Source: Flavobacterium anhuiense (GTDB lineage: Bacteria; Bacteroidota; Bacteroidia; Flavobacteriales; Flavobacteriaceae). Taken from it: 64,000 nt of DNA. This document shows, in pieces, positions 42,201 to 49,801 of this stretch (positions within the stretch are counted from its first letter, which is position 1; every line of letters starts with the position of its first letter). Under the pieces are notes generated by a model. It had not been told where the DNA came from. It worked only from the letters and a program-made list of their open reading frames with translations, and ran no database searches. Made by a program: the position numbers and the translations under genes. Location of the stretch: contig NZ_FMVC01000005.1 in assembly GCF_900101855.1 (NCBI RefSeq), positions 372,001-436,000 of the forward strand, read 5' to 3'.

Positions 42201-42449
42201 TATGATGCATCTTATGTAAAACTTCGCGAAATAGGTTTGAGCTATAAACTGCCAAAAAGATTTTTAGAAAACACATTCATCAGCAATATGGTTTTTGCTT
42301 TAAACGGAAGCAATCTTTGGATCATCCATAAAAACCTGCCATACGCAGATCCTGAGGCAGGAGCATCTTCGGGTAATTTACAAGGTTTCCAGACTGGAGT
42401 ACTGCCAACTACAAAGGAGTACAGTTTTACCATGAAAGTTCAATTCTAA
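39243..42449 (+). CDS. SusC/RagA-type TonB-dependent transporter, probably for peptides
   Basis: A 1068-residue outer-membrane transporter. Signal peptide IAVLFFVLLTKLTFAQ, then a carboxypeptidase D-like domain (GIVSDENGVPLPGVSILVKG), the plug (EIVVTALGLKREKKSLGYAT, INPDDIETMNVLKGAAATAL) and a barrel ending in KEYSFTMKVQF. The EIVVTALGIKR/LKREKKSLGY form is the RagA-like branch, which in Porphyromonas imports oligopeptides. It is followed by a peptide-type SusD and a large protease gene, and preceded by a peptidase operon. Three operator repeats lie upstream. Ligand inferred to be collagen-derived peptides; the family assignment is firm. Confidence 0.94.
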   Translation: MKLKINFRKIAVLFFVLLTKLTFAQDRVVSGIVSDENGVPLPGVSILVKGTQNGSQTDFDGKYSIKAEANAVLVFSFIGMQTKEVQARDKNVNVKMSAGSTQLQEIVVTALGLKREKKSLGYATQEINGDQLTKINTGNVSNNISGKIAGVEIRRNNNIGGSTNVVIRGTTSLTGNNQALWVVDGIVLNNDNTNSADQKSGGNVGGYDYGNAASDINPDDIETMNVLKGAAATALYGSRASNGVIIVTLKKGSKTKGGLGFDFSSGVNVGVVDKKTLPEYQNQYGGGYGDFYGTVDLGSGVHPYAATDDAAWGPKFDPSLLVYNWNSFYPELPTYGKATPYTAVKNNPNSFYQNSLTYINSISFSAANDQGDFRFGYTNYNQQQGILPNSNNRKDNFNFSGSYKVTPKTRISTSANYLTSNAIGMNETGYGDGGNNYLSSVRQWYTTNADFGDLKEAYEITGKNTTWNVGSPDNLAVQFHDNPYFQRYNNYNSLKRDRFFGNVVVKTEVTNWFDIMGRGAVDFYHQLQEERIAVGSKRTPNALGQYSRYDKNFREINLDLVLNFKTTITDGINFNGMLGGNTRRSVNNSIYAVTNGGLVVPGIYALTNSIDPINSPDEMQQTLGTNSVYGMASFNFLDTYFLEGTYRIDQSSTLPKDNDTYSYPSITATYIFSNHIKADWLSFGKLRLNYAETGNDAPFAVTSTLYPKNTNFGPGGIRFSTDNSRSNSDLKNELTKGVEAGLELKFFKNRLGVDFSYYKTNTTNQILSIETPTQTGYTRAWINGGDVQNKGFEVTVNATPIKTKDFSWQATVNWSTNKNEVISLGGASQISLGSFQGVNYVAEVGKPVGQLVGSGYTYLNGEKVIRSNGRYLQSAGVVIGNVAPDWIGGFNNVLTYKNIAFNFLIDVKKGGDVYSLDQQYGHTTGIYESTVSNNHNGVPQREPVTQGGGILLDGVKQDGTPNNVTASVTGTDGYYFYNSMPQQQYVYDASYVKLREIGLSYKLPKRFLENTFISNMVFALNGSNLWIIHKNLPYADPEAGASSGNLQGFQTGVLPTTKEYSFTMKVQF

Positions 42450-42461
42450 AAATAATAAAAC

Positions 42462-43919
42462 ATGAGAATTATAAAAACAATATTTTTTGCAGGAGCAGTT
42501 TTGTGTGCAGCAGCTTCGTGTGATAACTTAGATGACATGAACAAAAATGAAAAGGCTTATGAAACCGCTTTGCCAAGTGCGTTGATGACTAATGCACAGG
42601 TTAATTATGCTTACTTTCTAACCAATGCTTCGGTAAATTCAAACAATTTTAGAGCCTATGCACAGCATTGGTCTACATCAACGTATACGGATGAAGCCAA
42701 TTATAATCAGGCGAAAAGAAATTTAGGAAGTTCGCATGCTGTACTGTTATACCGTGATGTGCTTCAAGATCTAGTAAATGCACAAAAACAAATTCAAAAC
42801 ACAAAAGTATTAGGGCCAATTGAAGAAGGCATTAAGAAAAATCAGCTTGCTATTTTAGAAGTGCAAATTGTAATGGCTTATCAAACCCTAGTAGATTTGT
42901 TTGGGAATGTTGCATATTCCGAAGCGTTAGATATTAAAAAATTTCCGCTTCCAAAATATGACGATGCAAAAACAATCTATTTTGATTTGGCTTCTCGTTT
43001 GGATGCTGCTATTGCGGCTCTAAATGATGAAAATGGAAGTTTTGGAAATGCCGATTTAATTTTTCACGGAAATGTGGCAAAATGGAAAACATTAGCCAAT
43101 AGCGTAAAACTAAAAATGGGCTTGCATCTTGCGGATGTTGATGCTGTAAAGGCAAAAGCAATGGTTGAAAGTGCTTTTAATTCAGGAGTTATGACGACAG
43201 AGGCTGATACGGCGTTGTTTCAGTACTTTTCTTCAATAACAGATATGAATCCGTTGTATGACAGTTTGGTAAACGAAAGCCAGATTAATATTGCTGAATT
43301 TTTTGTAAATGAATTAAATGGTAAAGAAGATCCGAGACGCGATTTTTTCTTCAATCCGAATTCAAAGGTAAACGGGCAATATAAAGGAGCTCCTTACGCA
43401 AAACAGGTTAATTATGCAGATTATTCAAATACTGGTGCAAGATTAAGACAGAAAACAAATCCAGGAGTAATATTCGATTATACCGAAACTTGTTTTTTAC
43501 TGGCAGATGCGGCAAGCCGAGGCTTTAACGTTGGAGCTGATGCTGCAACATATTATACTAAAGGGATAGAAGCAAGCATGAAATTTTGGGGAGTTTCTGA
43601 TGCTAATGCTCAAACTTATCTTGCACGTCCTGATGTTGCTTTTGCTACAGCTTCAGGAACAGACAAACAAAAAATTGCTTACCAGCTTTGGATCGCTTAC
43701 TACAATCGCGGTTTTGAAGCATGGACAGAATACAGAAGGTTAGATTATCCAATATTGGTAGCGCCTTCAACAGCTGTGCAAGAAGCTGAAGGAAAAGTTC
43801 CTGTTAGAAATATTTATTCAACATCTGACAAAACGCTGAACACGGCAAATTATGAAGCAGCTTCAGCAGCAATAGGAGGAGATTTAATGACAACGAAGAT
43901 TTTTTGGGACAAATTTTAA
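42462..43919 (+). CDS. SusD-like lipoprotein of the peptide-associated type
   Basis: A 485-residue surface lipoprotein partner of the preceding SusC. Signal with lipobox: IFFAGAVLCAAASC, Cys at residue 20. It belongs to the SusD_2/SusD-like group that starts NKNEKAYETALPSALMTNAQ and shows HWSTSTYTDEANYN, instead of the classical glycan SusD. Helical repeats include EVQIVMAYQTLVDLFGNVAY, and the C-terminus shows WIAYYNRGFEAWTEYRRLDY typical of the family. Only 12 bp separate it from susC. Terminator follows. It is inferred to deliver peptides to the transporter. Confidence 0.9.
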   Translation: MRIIKTIFFAGAVLCAAASCDNLDDMNKNEKAYETALPSALMTNAQVNYAYFLTNASVNSNNFRAYAQHWSTSTYTDEANYNQAKRNLGSSHAVLLYRDVLQDLVNAQKQIQNTKVLGPIEEGIKKNQLAILEVQIVMAYQTLVDLFGNVAYSEALDIKKFPLPKYDDAKTIYFDLASRLDAAIAALNDENGSFGNADLIFHGNVAKWKTLANSVKLKMGLHLADVDAVKAKAMVESAFNSGVMTTEADTALFQYFSSITDMNPLYDSLVNESQINIAEFFVNELNGKEDPRRDFFFNPNSKVNGQYKGAPYAKQVNYADYSNTGARLRQKTNPGVIFDYTETCFLLADAASRGFNVGADAATYYTKGIEASMKFWGVSDANAQTYLARPDVAFATASGTDKQKIAYQLWIAYYNRGFEAWTEYRRLDYPILVAPSTAVQEAEGKVPVRNIYSTSDKTLNTANYEAASAAIGGDLMTTKIFWDKF

Positions 43920-43949
43920 TTTTGAGTTAGTTTAATTTGTTTTTTTGAG

Positions 43950-43979
43950 ACCAGCACTTTCTAAGCGCTGGTTTTTTTG
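43950..43979 (+). terminator. Terminator of the second susCD operon
   Basis: ACCAGCACTT / AAGCGCTGGT forms a 10-bp stem with one mismatch, 3-nt loop, and a run of seven T, about 30 bp after the susD stop. Confidence 0.8.
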
Positions 43980-44127
43980 TTTTTAACAGTATTTACAAGG
44001 GTAGACTGATGTTTTTTAGTATGTTTTGTAAGGTTTGTTTTTAGTGTTTTATTATGAATGTTTTTTAATTATGTGTTTTTTTAAGGTTAAAAATATGATA
44101 ATTATGTATTAATTCTGATTAAAATAC

Positions 44128-44161
44128 TATCAGAAAGATAAAAGCTTGTGCGGTAATTTTG
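44128..44161 (+). promoter_or_regulatory. Candidate -7 box and weak operator of the M43 protease gene
   Basis: TAATTTTG (44154-44161) matches the -7 consensus 29 bp before the start codon and overlaps GGTAATTTTG, as seen near the hydroxyproline promoter. ATTAAAATACTATCA at 44128-44142 matches the 15-bp element at 11 positions only. Weak evidence for the same regulon. Confidence 0.35.
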
Positions 44162-44189
44162 ATTATTACTAATTAAAAAACCTAAACAA

Positions 44190-47100
44190 ATGAAATTAAA
44201 ATTACTAATCTGCTTTCTGATTTTCAGCTCATTGAAAGTTAGTGCACAGGGTTTGCCTTGTAGAACAAGCGAAGAAAATGAAAAAGTGTATCGGAATAAT
44301 CCACATGCACTTCAAGAGAAAAAGAACTTTGATGTTTTCAGTAAAAATTTTGCGGCCCAGCGCAAATCTTCAACAGCAAAAACAGCTGCAACTACTTACA
44401 CAATTCCAGTAGTATTTCATATTTATGGTGATGTACAAAGCGGAAAAACAGTTACGTACGAAAAAATCGTAAATCACCTAGCTCAGCTTAATGATGATTT
44501 TAATGGTCGTAATGCCGATTATCAAACAGTTGAATCCTTTTTTCAACCTCGACGCGGAACTTTAAATATAGAATTTAAACTTGCTAAAAAAGATCCGAAC
44601 GGTGGTTGTACAACAGGAGTTGTTTTTCATCCAACTAAAAATGGTTACGGAAATGGCGGAGGCTATGATGACCAAATTGCTGCCGACGCTTGGGACAATA
44701 CCAAATACATGAATGTTTATATTCAGAATGATTTGTACAATGACGGAGCGACAAATAATTCGGGAGTGGCATGGTATCCTAATTCAGATATGACGGCAAA
44801 CAATACAGCTCGTGTTGTTTTTAACGGAGCTTATTTATATGACAACTCTTATAGTAAAGAATTCTCCGCAACACTTACCCACGAATTCGGACATTTTCTC
44901 AATCTGATTCATACTTTTGAAGGAGGATGTACTGGAACTGATGAAGTTGCTGATACTCCAGCGGAAGACGGAAAACATACCTTAGGCTGTACTCCAGGAA
45001 CAAATTGCAGCGGAGACAAAGTAAATTTCGAAAACTACATGGGGTACAATGGAGCGCAAGGCTGCTACAAAATGTATACTCAAGGTCAGATTGATAGAAT
45101 GTTGGCTGCTTTAGAACATCCTGCGAGAAAATCACTTTGGCAGGCGCAAAACTTAATTGATACTGGCGTAAATGCTACAGGAAGCACGCTTACTGCTTCG
45201 GCTACAGTTTTTAAAGAAGCAATTATAAACGATGGTTCTTTTGACACTTCATCAATTATCAAACTAAACGGAGCTAAAACTTTTGCTGTTTCTTCTGGAA
45301 CATTAACAGCAGGAACTCATTTCACTCATACTTTCCCAGCAGGAATTACACCTGTACTTACTGTAAATTCTAATAATCAAATTACGGTTACATTAACAGG
45401 AAAAGCAACGAATCATGCATTAAGCAATAATACTTCAGGCGGAATTAGTTTCTTACCGGCCGTATTTACAGGAGGAACAGCTGATTTATCATGTACTTCT
45501 TTATTTTTCAATTTTAAATTTTCAGATCCATACGGAATCTTTTTTGTCGACATGCCAGATGTGACGGTTTCGTCGGCATTGACATGGAAATATTTTGAAA
45601 TTGCAAAAGGAGATGATCGTGCGTTTGGAGGTTGGCGTTATGCTGCAAATGCTTTAAAAATTGAAACTTATGCCAAGAGATTAGTTTGCGAAACAGGCAC
45701 TAGAAATATTTCTTTATTAAATTCAAACACAGCCGTTGGTCCAACAAGCAATATGACTGCTCCGGGTGCATATCCAAATCAGTTAGATTTAAGAACAGCG
45801 AGTTATACCGCTTGGGACGGAAAAACAGGTTACGTAGGATTTGATTACTTAATGGATGGTCTTACTTGTTACGGATGGTTTAAGGTAAAAGTAAATGCGG
45901 ATGGAGATGGTTATACAATTTTGGAATATGCTTATAATACAAAGCCAAATACTCCAATTTATACGGGAATGACTGATAAAACAGCTACAACTTTATCTCC
46001 GGATACATTGTATGAAGCTGAAGTAAATGATGGAAGCATAACATCAACTGCGACAATCGCTTTGAGTACTAATAATGGTACATTCACAAAAAGCAACGGT
46101 ACTTTTACAGCAGGAACTGATTATACTATTACTGGCGTTCCAGCTGGTTTAACTGCAGTTTTAACTCTTGAAAGCAATACTAAAACAGTACTTTCTTTTA
46201 CAGGAAAAGCTACTGCACACAATACAACAAACGATGCTGTTGTTACAGTTACGTTTAAAGATGCAGCAATTACTGGCGGAATAGCTACTTTGGATACCGC
46301 GAGTAAAACAATCAATTTGAAATTTGACGCGCCTTATGGAGTGTTTTATGTGAACAATCCAGATTACACGGCCAATGCAGCATCTACTTGGCAATATTTT
46401 GATTTGGGTATTGGAGATAATACTGAGTATGGAGCTTGGCAATATGCCGCAGCGGCTTTAAAAATGGAGACCTACGGAAAAAGATTAGTTTCTGAAGCTG
46501 GAACGAGAAATATATCATTCTTATCACAAGGTACTTCAATTGGAGCTTCAAGTAATTTTGCAGCGCCAGGGGCATATCCAAATCAATTAGATTTAAGAAC
46601 TGCTTCTTATACAGCTTGGGATAATAAAACAGGATATATTGGTTTTGAATATACAAGCAGAGGGCGTACTTGCTACGGATGGATGCACGTAAAAGTGGAA
46701 GCTGGTGGAGTAGGATATACCGTTTTGGATTTTGCTTATAACACCAAACCAAACGAACCTATTTTAGCAGGAGTACAAACTACCAATATAGTATTTGCGC
46801 CAACAAATTTAACGGCAACAGCCAATGCAGCAAATTTAGAAACCGTTCTTAATTGGACTAATAATGCTACGAATGCTTCAAATGTGATTATAGAGAGAGC
46901 GGGAGCAGATGATGTTTATGCAGAAATTGCTACGTTAGCTAACACTGCATCAACTTATACCAATACAGGTTTAACAGCTGGAAACACTTATAAATATAGA
47001 GCAAGAGCAAAATCTGGAACTGATTATTCTGCGTATTCTAATGTGGTTTCTGTAACAATTCCGGTTGCTCCACCGTGCACTGCGCAAGGAACAAACGGTT

Positions 47101-48041
47101 ACGAATACATAAGTTCTGTAGCAGTAGGAAGTTTTGTAAATACATCTGGAAAAGAAACAAACGGTTATGCCGATTATACTTCTAAAGTGATTACGCTGAA
47201 TCCGAATGCAAATACAAGCGTTACTTTAACTCCAGGTTTTACAGGTTCTGCTTACACCGAATATTGGGGAGTTTGGATCGATTACAATAAAAACAATCAG
47301 TTTGAAGCATCTGAAAAAGTGATTAATAATATTTCATCTAATGGTGCGGTTACAGCAAGTTTTACGCCTCAATCATTTACAGGAACTACCAGAATGAGAG
47401 TGGTGATGAAATATAATGCTAATCCGTCTTCAACATGCGGAAATCTTGGGGATGGAGAAATTGAAGATTATACTGTTCAAGCAGGAACATCTGTTCCACC
47501 AAATCCAGCAACTTTGACAATTCCTGCTAATCTTGGAAACGCAGGAGTATATTCGTCAGGATTTTATGCTTCTTGGGCAACGTCAACAGATGCTGCGTCT
47601 TATGAAGTGCAATTAAATACTTCGTCAGGTTGGACAGCGGCAGGAACTTCTACAACATATTATTTATGGATTCCGAAACAAGGAACTCAAACTGTATATG
47701 AATTTAGAGTAAGAGCAATAAATGGAACGGCTTTTAGCGAATGGAGCGCTTCTCATACAATCGATTTACAATCTGGAAGCACTGGTTTGCCAGGCATAAA
47801 TACAAATACGGCGAAAGCATTTACAATGTATCCAAATCCAGCGTCAGACGTTGTGAACTTTACTTTTGATAACATTGATGTCAATAAAGTAAAAGTGTCA
47901 ATTTACAATAGTACAGGCCATTTGGTAGATACAGTTCATAATACAACGGTTTATTCTCTTAAATATTTAAATAAAGGAGTTTATATTGTTGTCGCTACAG
48001 ATGGAAAATTTGTAGAAAAGAAAAAATTATTGGTTGAGTAA
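44190..48041 (+). CDS. Secreted M43 (pappalysin/cytophagalysin-type) metalloprotease with T9SS tail
   Basis: A 1283-residue secreted protease. Signal peptide MKLKLLICFLIFSSLKVSAQ. The M43 catalytic domain covers about residues 60-320, with zinc site HEFGHFLNLIH (His231, Glu232, His235, His241) and a Met-turn in NYMGYN. Two tandem copies of an unrecognised ~265-residue module follow (about 328-597 and 598-861); both contain GAYPNQLDLRTASYTAWD. Then an FN3 domain (871-956), a GEVED domain (991-1095, ending GDGEIEDYTV), a second FN3-like domain and a T9SS type A sorting domain (FTMYPNPASDVVNFTFDN to LNKGVYIVVATDGKFVEKKK). It would be exported by type IX secretion to cleave protein outside the cell. 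Collagen or gelatin as substrate is inferred from the neighbours. Confidence 0.92.
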   Translation: MKLKLLICFLIFSSLKVSAQGLPCRTSEENEKVYRNNPHALQEKKNFDVFSKNFAAQRKSSTAKTAATTYTIPVVFHIYGDVQSGKTVTYEKIVNHLAQLNDDFNGRNADYQTVESFFQPRRGTLNIEFKLAKKDPNGGCTTGVVFHPTKNGYGNGGGYDDQIAADAWDNTKYMNVYIQNDLYNDGATNNSGVAWYPNSDMTANNTARVVFNGAYLYDNSYSKEFSATLTHEFGHFLNLIHTFEGGCTGTDEVADTPAEDGKHTLGCTPGTNCSGDKVNFENYMGYNGAQGCYKMYTQGQIDRMLAALEHPARKSLWQAQNLIDTGVNATGSTLTASATVFKEAIINDGSFDTSSIIKLNGAKTFAVSSGTLTAGTHFTHTFPAGITPVLTVNSNNQITVTLTGKATNHALSNNTSGGISFLPAVFTGGTADLSCTSLFFNFKFSDPYGIFFVDMPDVTVSSALTWKYFEIAKGDDRAFGGWRYAANALKIETYAKRLVCETGTRNISLLNSNTAVGPTSNMTAPGAYPNQLDLRTASYTAWDGKTGYVGFDYLMDGLTCYGWFKVKVNADGDGYTILEYAYNTKPNTPIYTGMTDKTATTLSPDTLYEAEVNDGSITSTATIALSTNNGTFTKSNGTFTAGTDYTITGVPAGLTAVLTLESNTKTVLSFTGKATAHNTTNDAVVTVTFKDAAITGGIATLDTASKTINLKFDAPYGVFYVNNPDYTANAASTWQYFDLGIGDNTEYGAWQYAAAALKMETYGKRLVSEAGTRNISFLSQGTSIGASSNFAAPGAYPNQLDLRTASYTAWDNKTGYIGFEYTSRGRTCYGWMHVKVEAGGVGYTVLDFAYNTKPNEPILAGVQTTNIVFAPTNLTATANAANLETVLNWTNNATNASNVIIERAGADDVYAEIATLANTASTYTNTGLTAGNTYKYRARAKSGTDYSAYSNVVSVTIPVAPPCTAQGTNGYEYISSVAVGSFVNTSGKETNGYADYTSKVITLNPNANTSVTLTPGFTGSAYTEYWGVWIDYNKNNQFEASEKVINNISSNGAVTASFTPQSFTGTTRMRVVMKYNANPSSTCGNLGDGEIEDYTVQAGTSVPPNPATLTIPANLGNAGVYSSGFYASWATSTDAASYEVQLNTSSGWTAAGTSTTYYLWIPKQGTQTVYEFRVRAINGTAFSEWSASHTIDLQSGSTGLPGINTNTAKAFTMYPNPASDVVNFTFDNIDVNKVKVSIYNSTGHLVDTVHNTTVYSLKYLNKGVYIVVATDGKFVEKKKLLVE

Positions 48042-48062
48042 TAAGTTAATTTAGTTAAATGA

Positions 48063-48101
48063 ATATGGCTGTCTATTTTGTAGACAGCCATATTTTTTTT
48101 T
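48063..48101 (+). terminator. Terminator of the M43 protease gene
   Basis: ATATGGCTGTCTA / TAGACAGCCATAT stem of 13 bp with a 4-nt loop, followed by a run of T, about 20 bp after the stop. Confidence 0.9.
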
Positions 48102-48210
48102 GATTCTTTTGGAAATGAATATGCCACTCCTCTGGAGCTACCGGAATAAAAAAGAGGTTATTTTGGCTTTTAGACTGCACTTGCCTCTTTAATTCTGCCC
48201 AGAAGCTCGA

Positions 48211-48290
48211 AATATAGCCCGTGGTTTCAACCACGGGAACGCAATGAATTTCCTACGCATGTCCCCGTGGTTGAAACCACGAGCTATATT
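48211..48290. repeat. REP/BIME-like palindrome pair
   Basis: CCCGTGGTTTCAACCACGGG and, about 25 bp on, CCCCGTGGTTGAAACCACGA form two hairpins in opposite orientation. Both are flanked by AAATATAGC / GCTATATTT, so the whole 80 bp is an inverted repeat. Such elements are usually mobilised by REP-associated tyrosine transposases; none is in the window. Confidence 0.75.
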
Positions 48291-48321
48291 TGAATATAAA
48301 TGCGTATAAATAAAAACAATT

Positions 48322-48353
48322 GAGGCTGTCTCGAAAACTTTTGAGACAGTCTC
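48322..48353 (-). terminator. Terminator of the M24 peptidase gene
   Basis: GAGACTGTCTC / GAGACAGCCTC stem with a 10-nt loop, followed on the - strand by AATTGTTTTTATTT, about 24 bp after the stop. Confidence 0.75.
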
Positions 48354-48376
48354 TTGTTTATTAAACGAGAATTATT

Positions 48377-49594
48377 TTAAACCTCTAATCCAAACGGATT
48401 ATCAATACTCTGCATTGGCTCCGTAAACCATTTTGGACCTTCAGCTGTCATGTAAAAATGATCTTCATGACGAATACCAAATTGACCCGGCATACAGATC
48501 ATAGGTTCATTACTAACCACCATTCCTTCTTTTAAAATGGTTTGATTGCCTCTTACTAAATAAGGATATTCATGAATATCTAAACCTGTACCATGACCTA
48601 CACGATGTGGCAAACCTGGAATTTCATAATCACCGCTTAAACCCGCTTCTGCTAGGACTTTACGTGCGGCATCATCTACAGATCCGCATGTTGCTCCAAT
48701 TTGCGCAGCATCGAAGGCTGCTTTTTGAGTTGCTTTTTCAAGATTCCATATTTTTCTGTGTTCCTCACTTGGAGTTCCGTATACATAAGTTCTAGTGATA
48801 TCAGACAAATAACCTTCCAAACGGCATCCGGTATCAATTAAAACCACATCATTATCAACTAAATTTTGAGGAGCTGTAACTCCATGCGGATATTGCGAAT
48901 CTTCTCCAAAAAGAACAATACAGAAATAAGAACCCGATGCAATACCAGCTTTAATATGTGCCTTATGTATGAAATCGACAACTGTACTTACTGGAATTCC
49001 TGGATGCAAAATGCGAGCCGCTGCTTTTTGAACAGTCAAGGTTATATCTTTTGCTCTCTGAATGATAGCAATTTCATTAACCGATTTATGCATTCTACAA
49101 CCTGCAGTTATAGGTTGAGCGTTTACAAAACTGAAATTTGTATTTGCTTTTGAGATGGCATCAATTAGAAAAAAAGCAGCCGATTCATCCAGCGCGATAT
49201 TGCCTTCAATACTATTTTTGTTTTTTAGGATATTTCCAAACAATTCAGAAGGGCTTTCATGTTCTTCCCAGAAATTTAAATTTCCTTCGATTTTCATGAA
49301 AGTTTTAAAAGTTCCTTCTTCAAATTTCGGAACAATATATTCAACTGTTTCATCTTCAAAAATTAGAGCGCCAACCATACGCTCAGACGGATTCCATTTT
49401 GTTCCTGTAAAATAATACAGATTGGTTCCAGCATTTACATAAAGCGCTTTACAATTGAGTTCTTTCATTAAAGAAACCGCTTTTTTAATACGCTGTTTAT
49501 ACTCAGGTAGTTCGATTGGCACAACACCAAGCGTCATGTTTTGTATTTTTTCTAATTCGATGTCTACAGTTGATCCGCCAACTCCAATTGCCAT
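48377..49594 (-). CDS. M24B Xaa-Pro peptidase (second copy)
   Basis: A 405-residue creatinase/prolidase-type metallopeptidase without a signal peptide. The N-terminal creatinase-like domain includes NCKALYVNAGTNLYYFTGTK. The catalytic domain has the metal ligands Asp in VVLIDTGCRLEGYLSDITRT (both Asp), His in VGHGTGLDIHEYPY, Glu in VVSNEPMICMPG and Glu in IRHEDHFYM. It is of a different subgroup from the aminopeptidase P at 35.5 kb and may prefer dipeptides (Xaa-Pro dipeptidase). It is divergent from the S37 peptidase gene, and the shared upstream region contains the exact 15-bp operator. Probable role: cytoplasmic release of Pro/Hyp. Confidence 0.9.
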   Translation of the reverse strand: MAIGVGGSTVDIELEKIQNMTLGVVPIELPEYKQRIKKAVSLMKELNCKALYVNAGTNLYYFTGTKWNPSERMVGALIFEDETVEYIVPKFEEGTFKTFMKIEGNLNFWEEHESPSELFGNILKNKNSIEGNIALDESAAFFLIDAISKANTNFSFVNAQPITAGCRMHKSVNEIAIIQRAKDITLTVQKAAARILHPGIPVSTVVDFIHKAHIKAGIASGSYFCIVLFGEDSQYPHGVTAPQNLVDNDVVLIDTGCRLEGYLSDITRTYVYGTPSEEHRKIWNLEKATQKAAFDAAQIGATCGSVDDAARKVLAEAGLSGDYEIPGLPHRVGHGTGLDIHEYPYLVRGNQTILKEGMVVSNEPMICMPGQFGIRHEDHFYMTAEGPKWFTEPMQSIDNPFGLEV

Positions 49595-49733
49595 TTTTTA
49601 TTTTTTTAAAGTTATTATTTAATGCACCGTAATTCGTTAAACTGATATAAAGTTCAATTTTTCAATAAAAGTAAAGCATTATTTGGATTTTGTTCTATGT
49701 TAATGTAAACTAGATAAAATATTACATTTTAAG

Positions 49734-49748
49734 GGTAATATAGTATCA
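49734..49748 (+). promoter_or_regulatory. Exact GGTAATATAGTATCA element upstream of the S37 peptidase
   Basis: Identical over 15 bp (16 bp with the preceding G) to the element before the hydroxyproline operon. It lies 53 bp before the S37 start codon and 139 bp before the divergent M24 start codon. Confidence 0.7.
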
Positions 49749-49801
49749 GTTACTGCTTTGTATTGCACTTACTTTTAAAAACTCAAATAACAAGATTAAA
49801 A

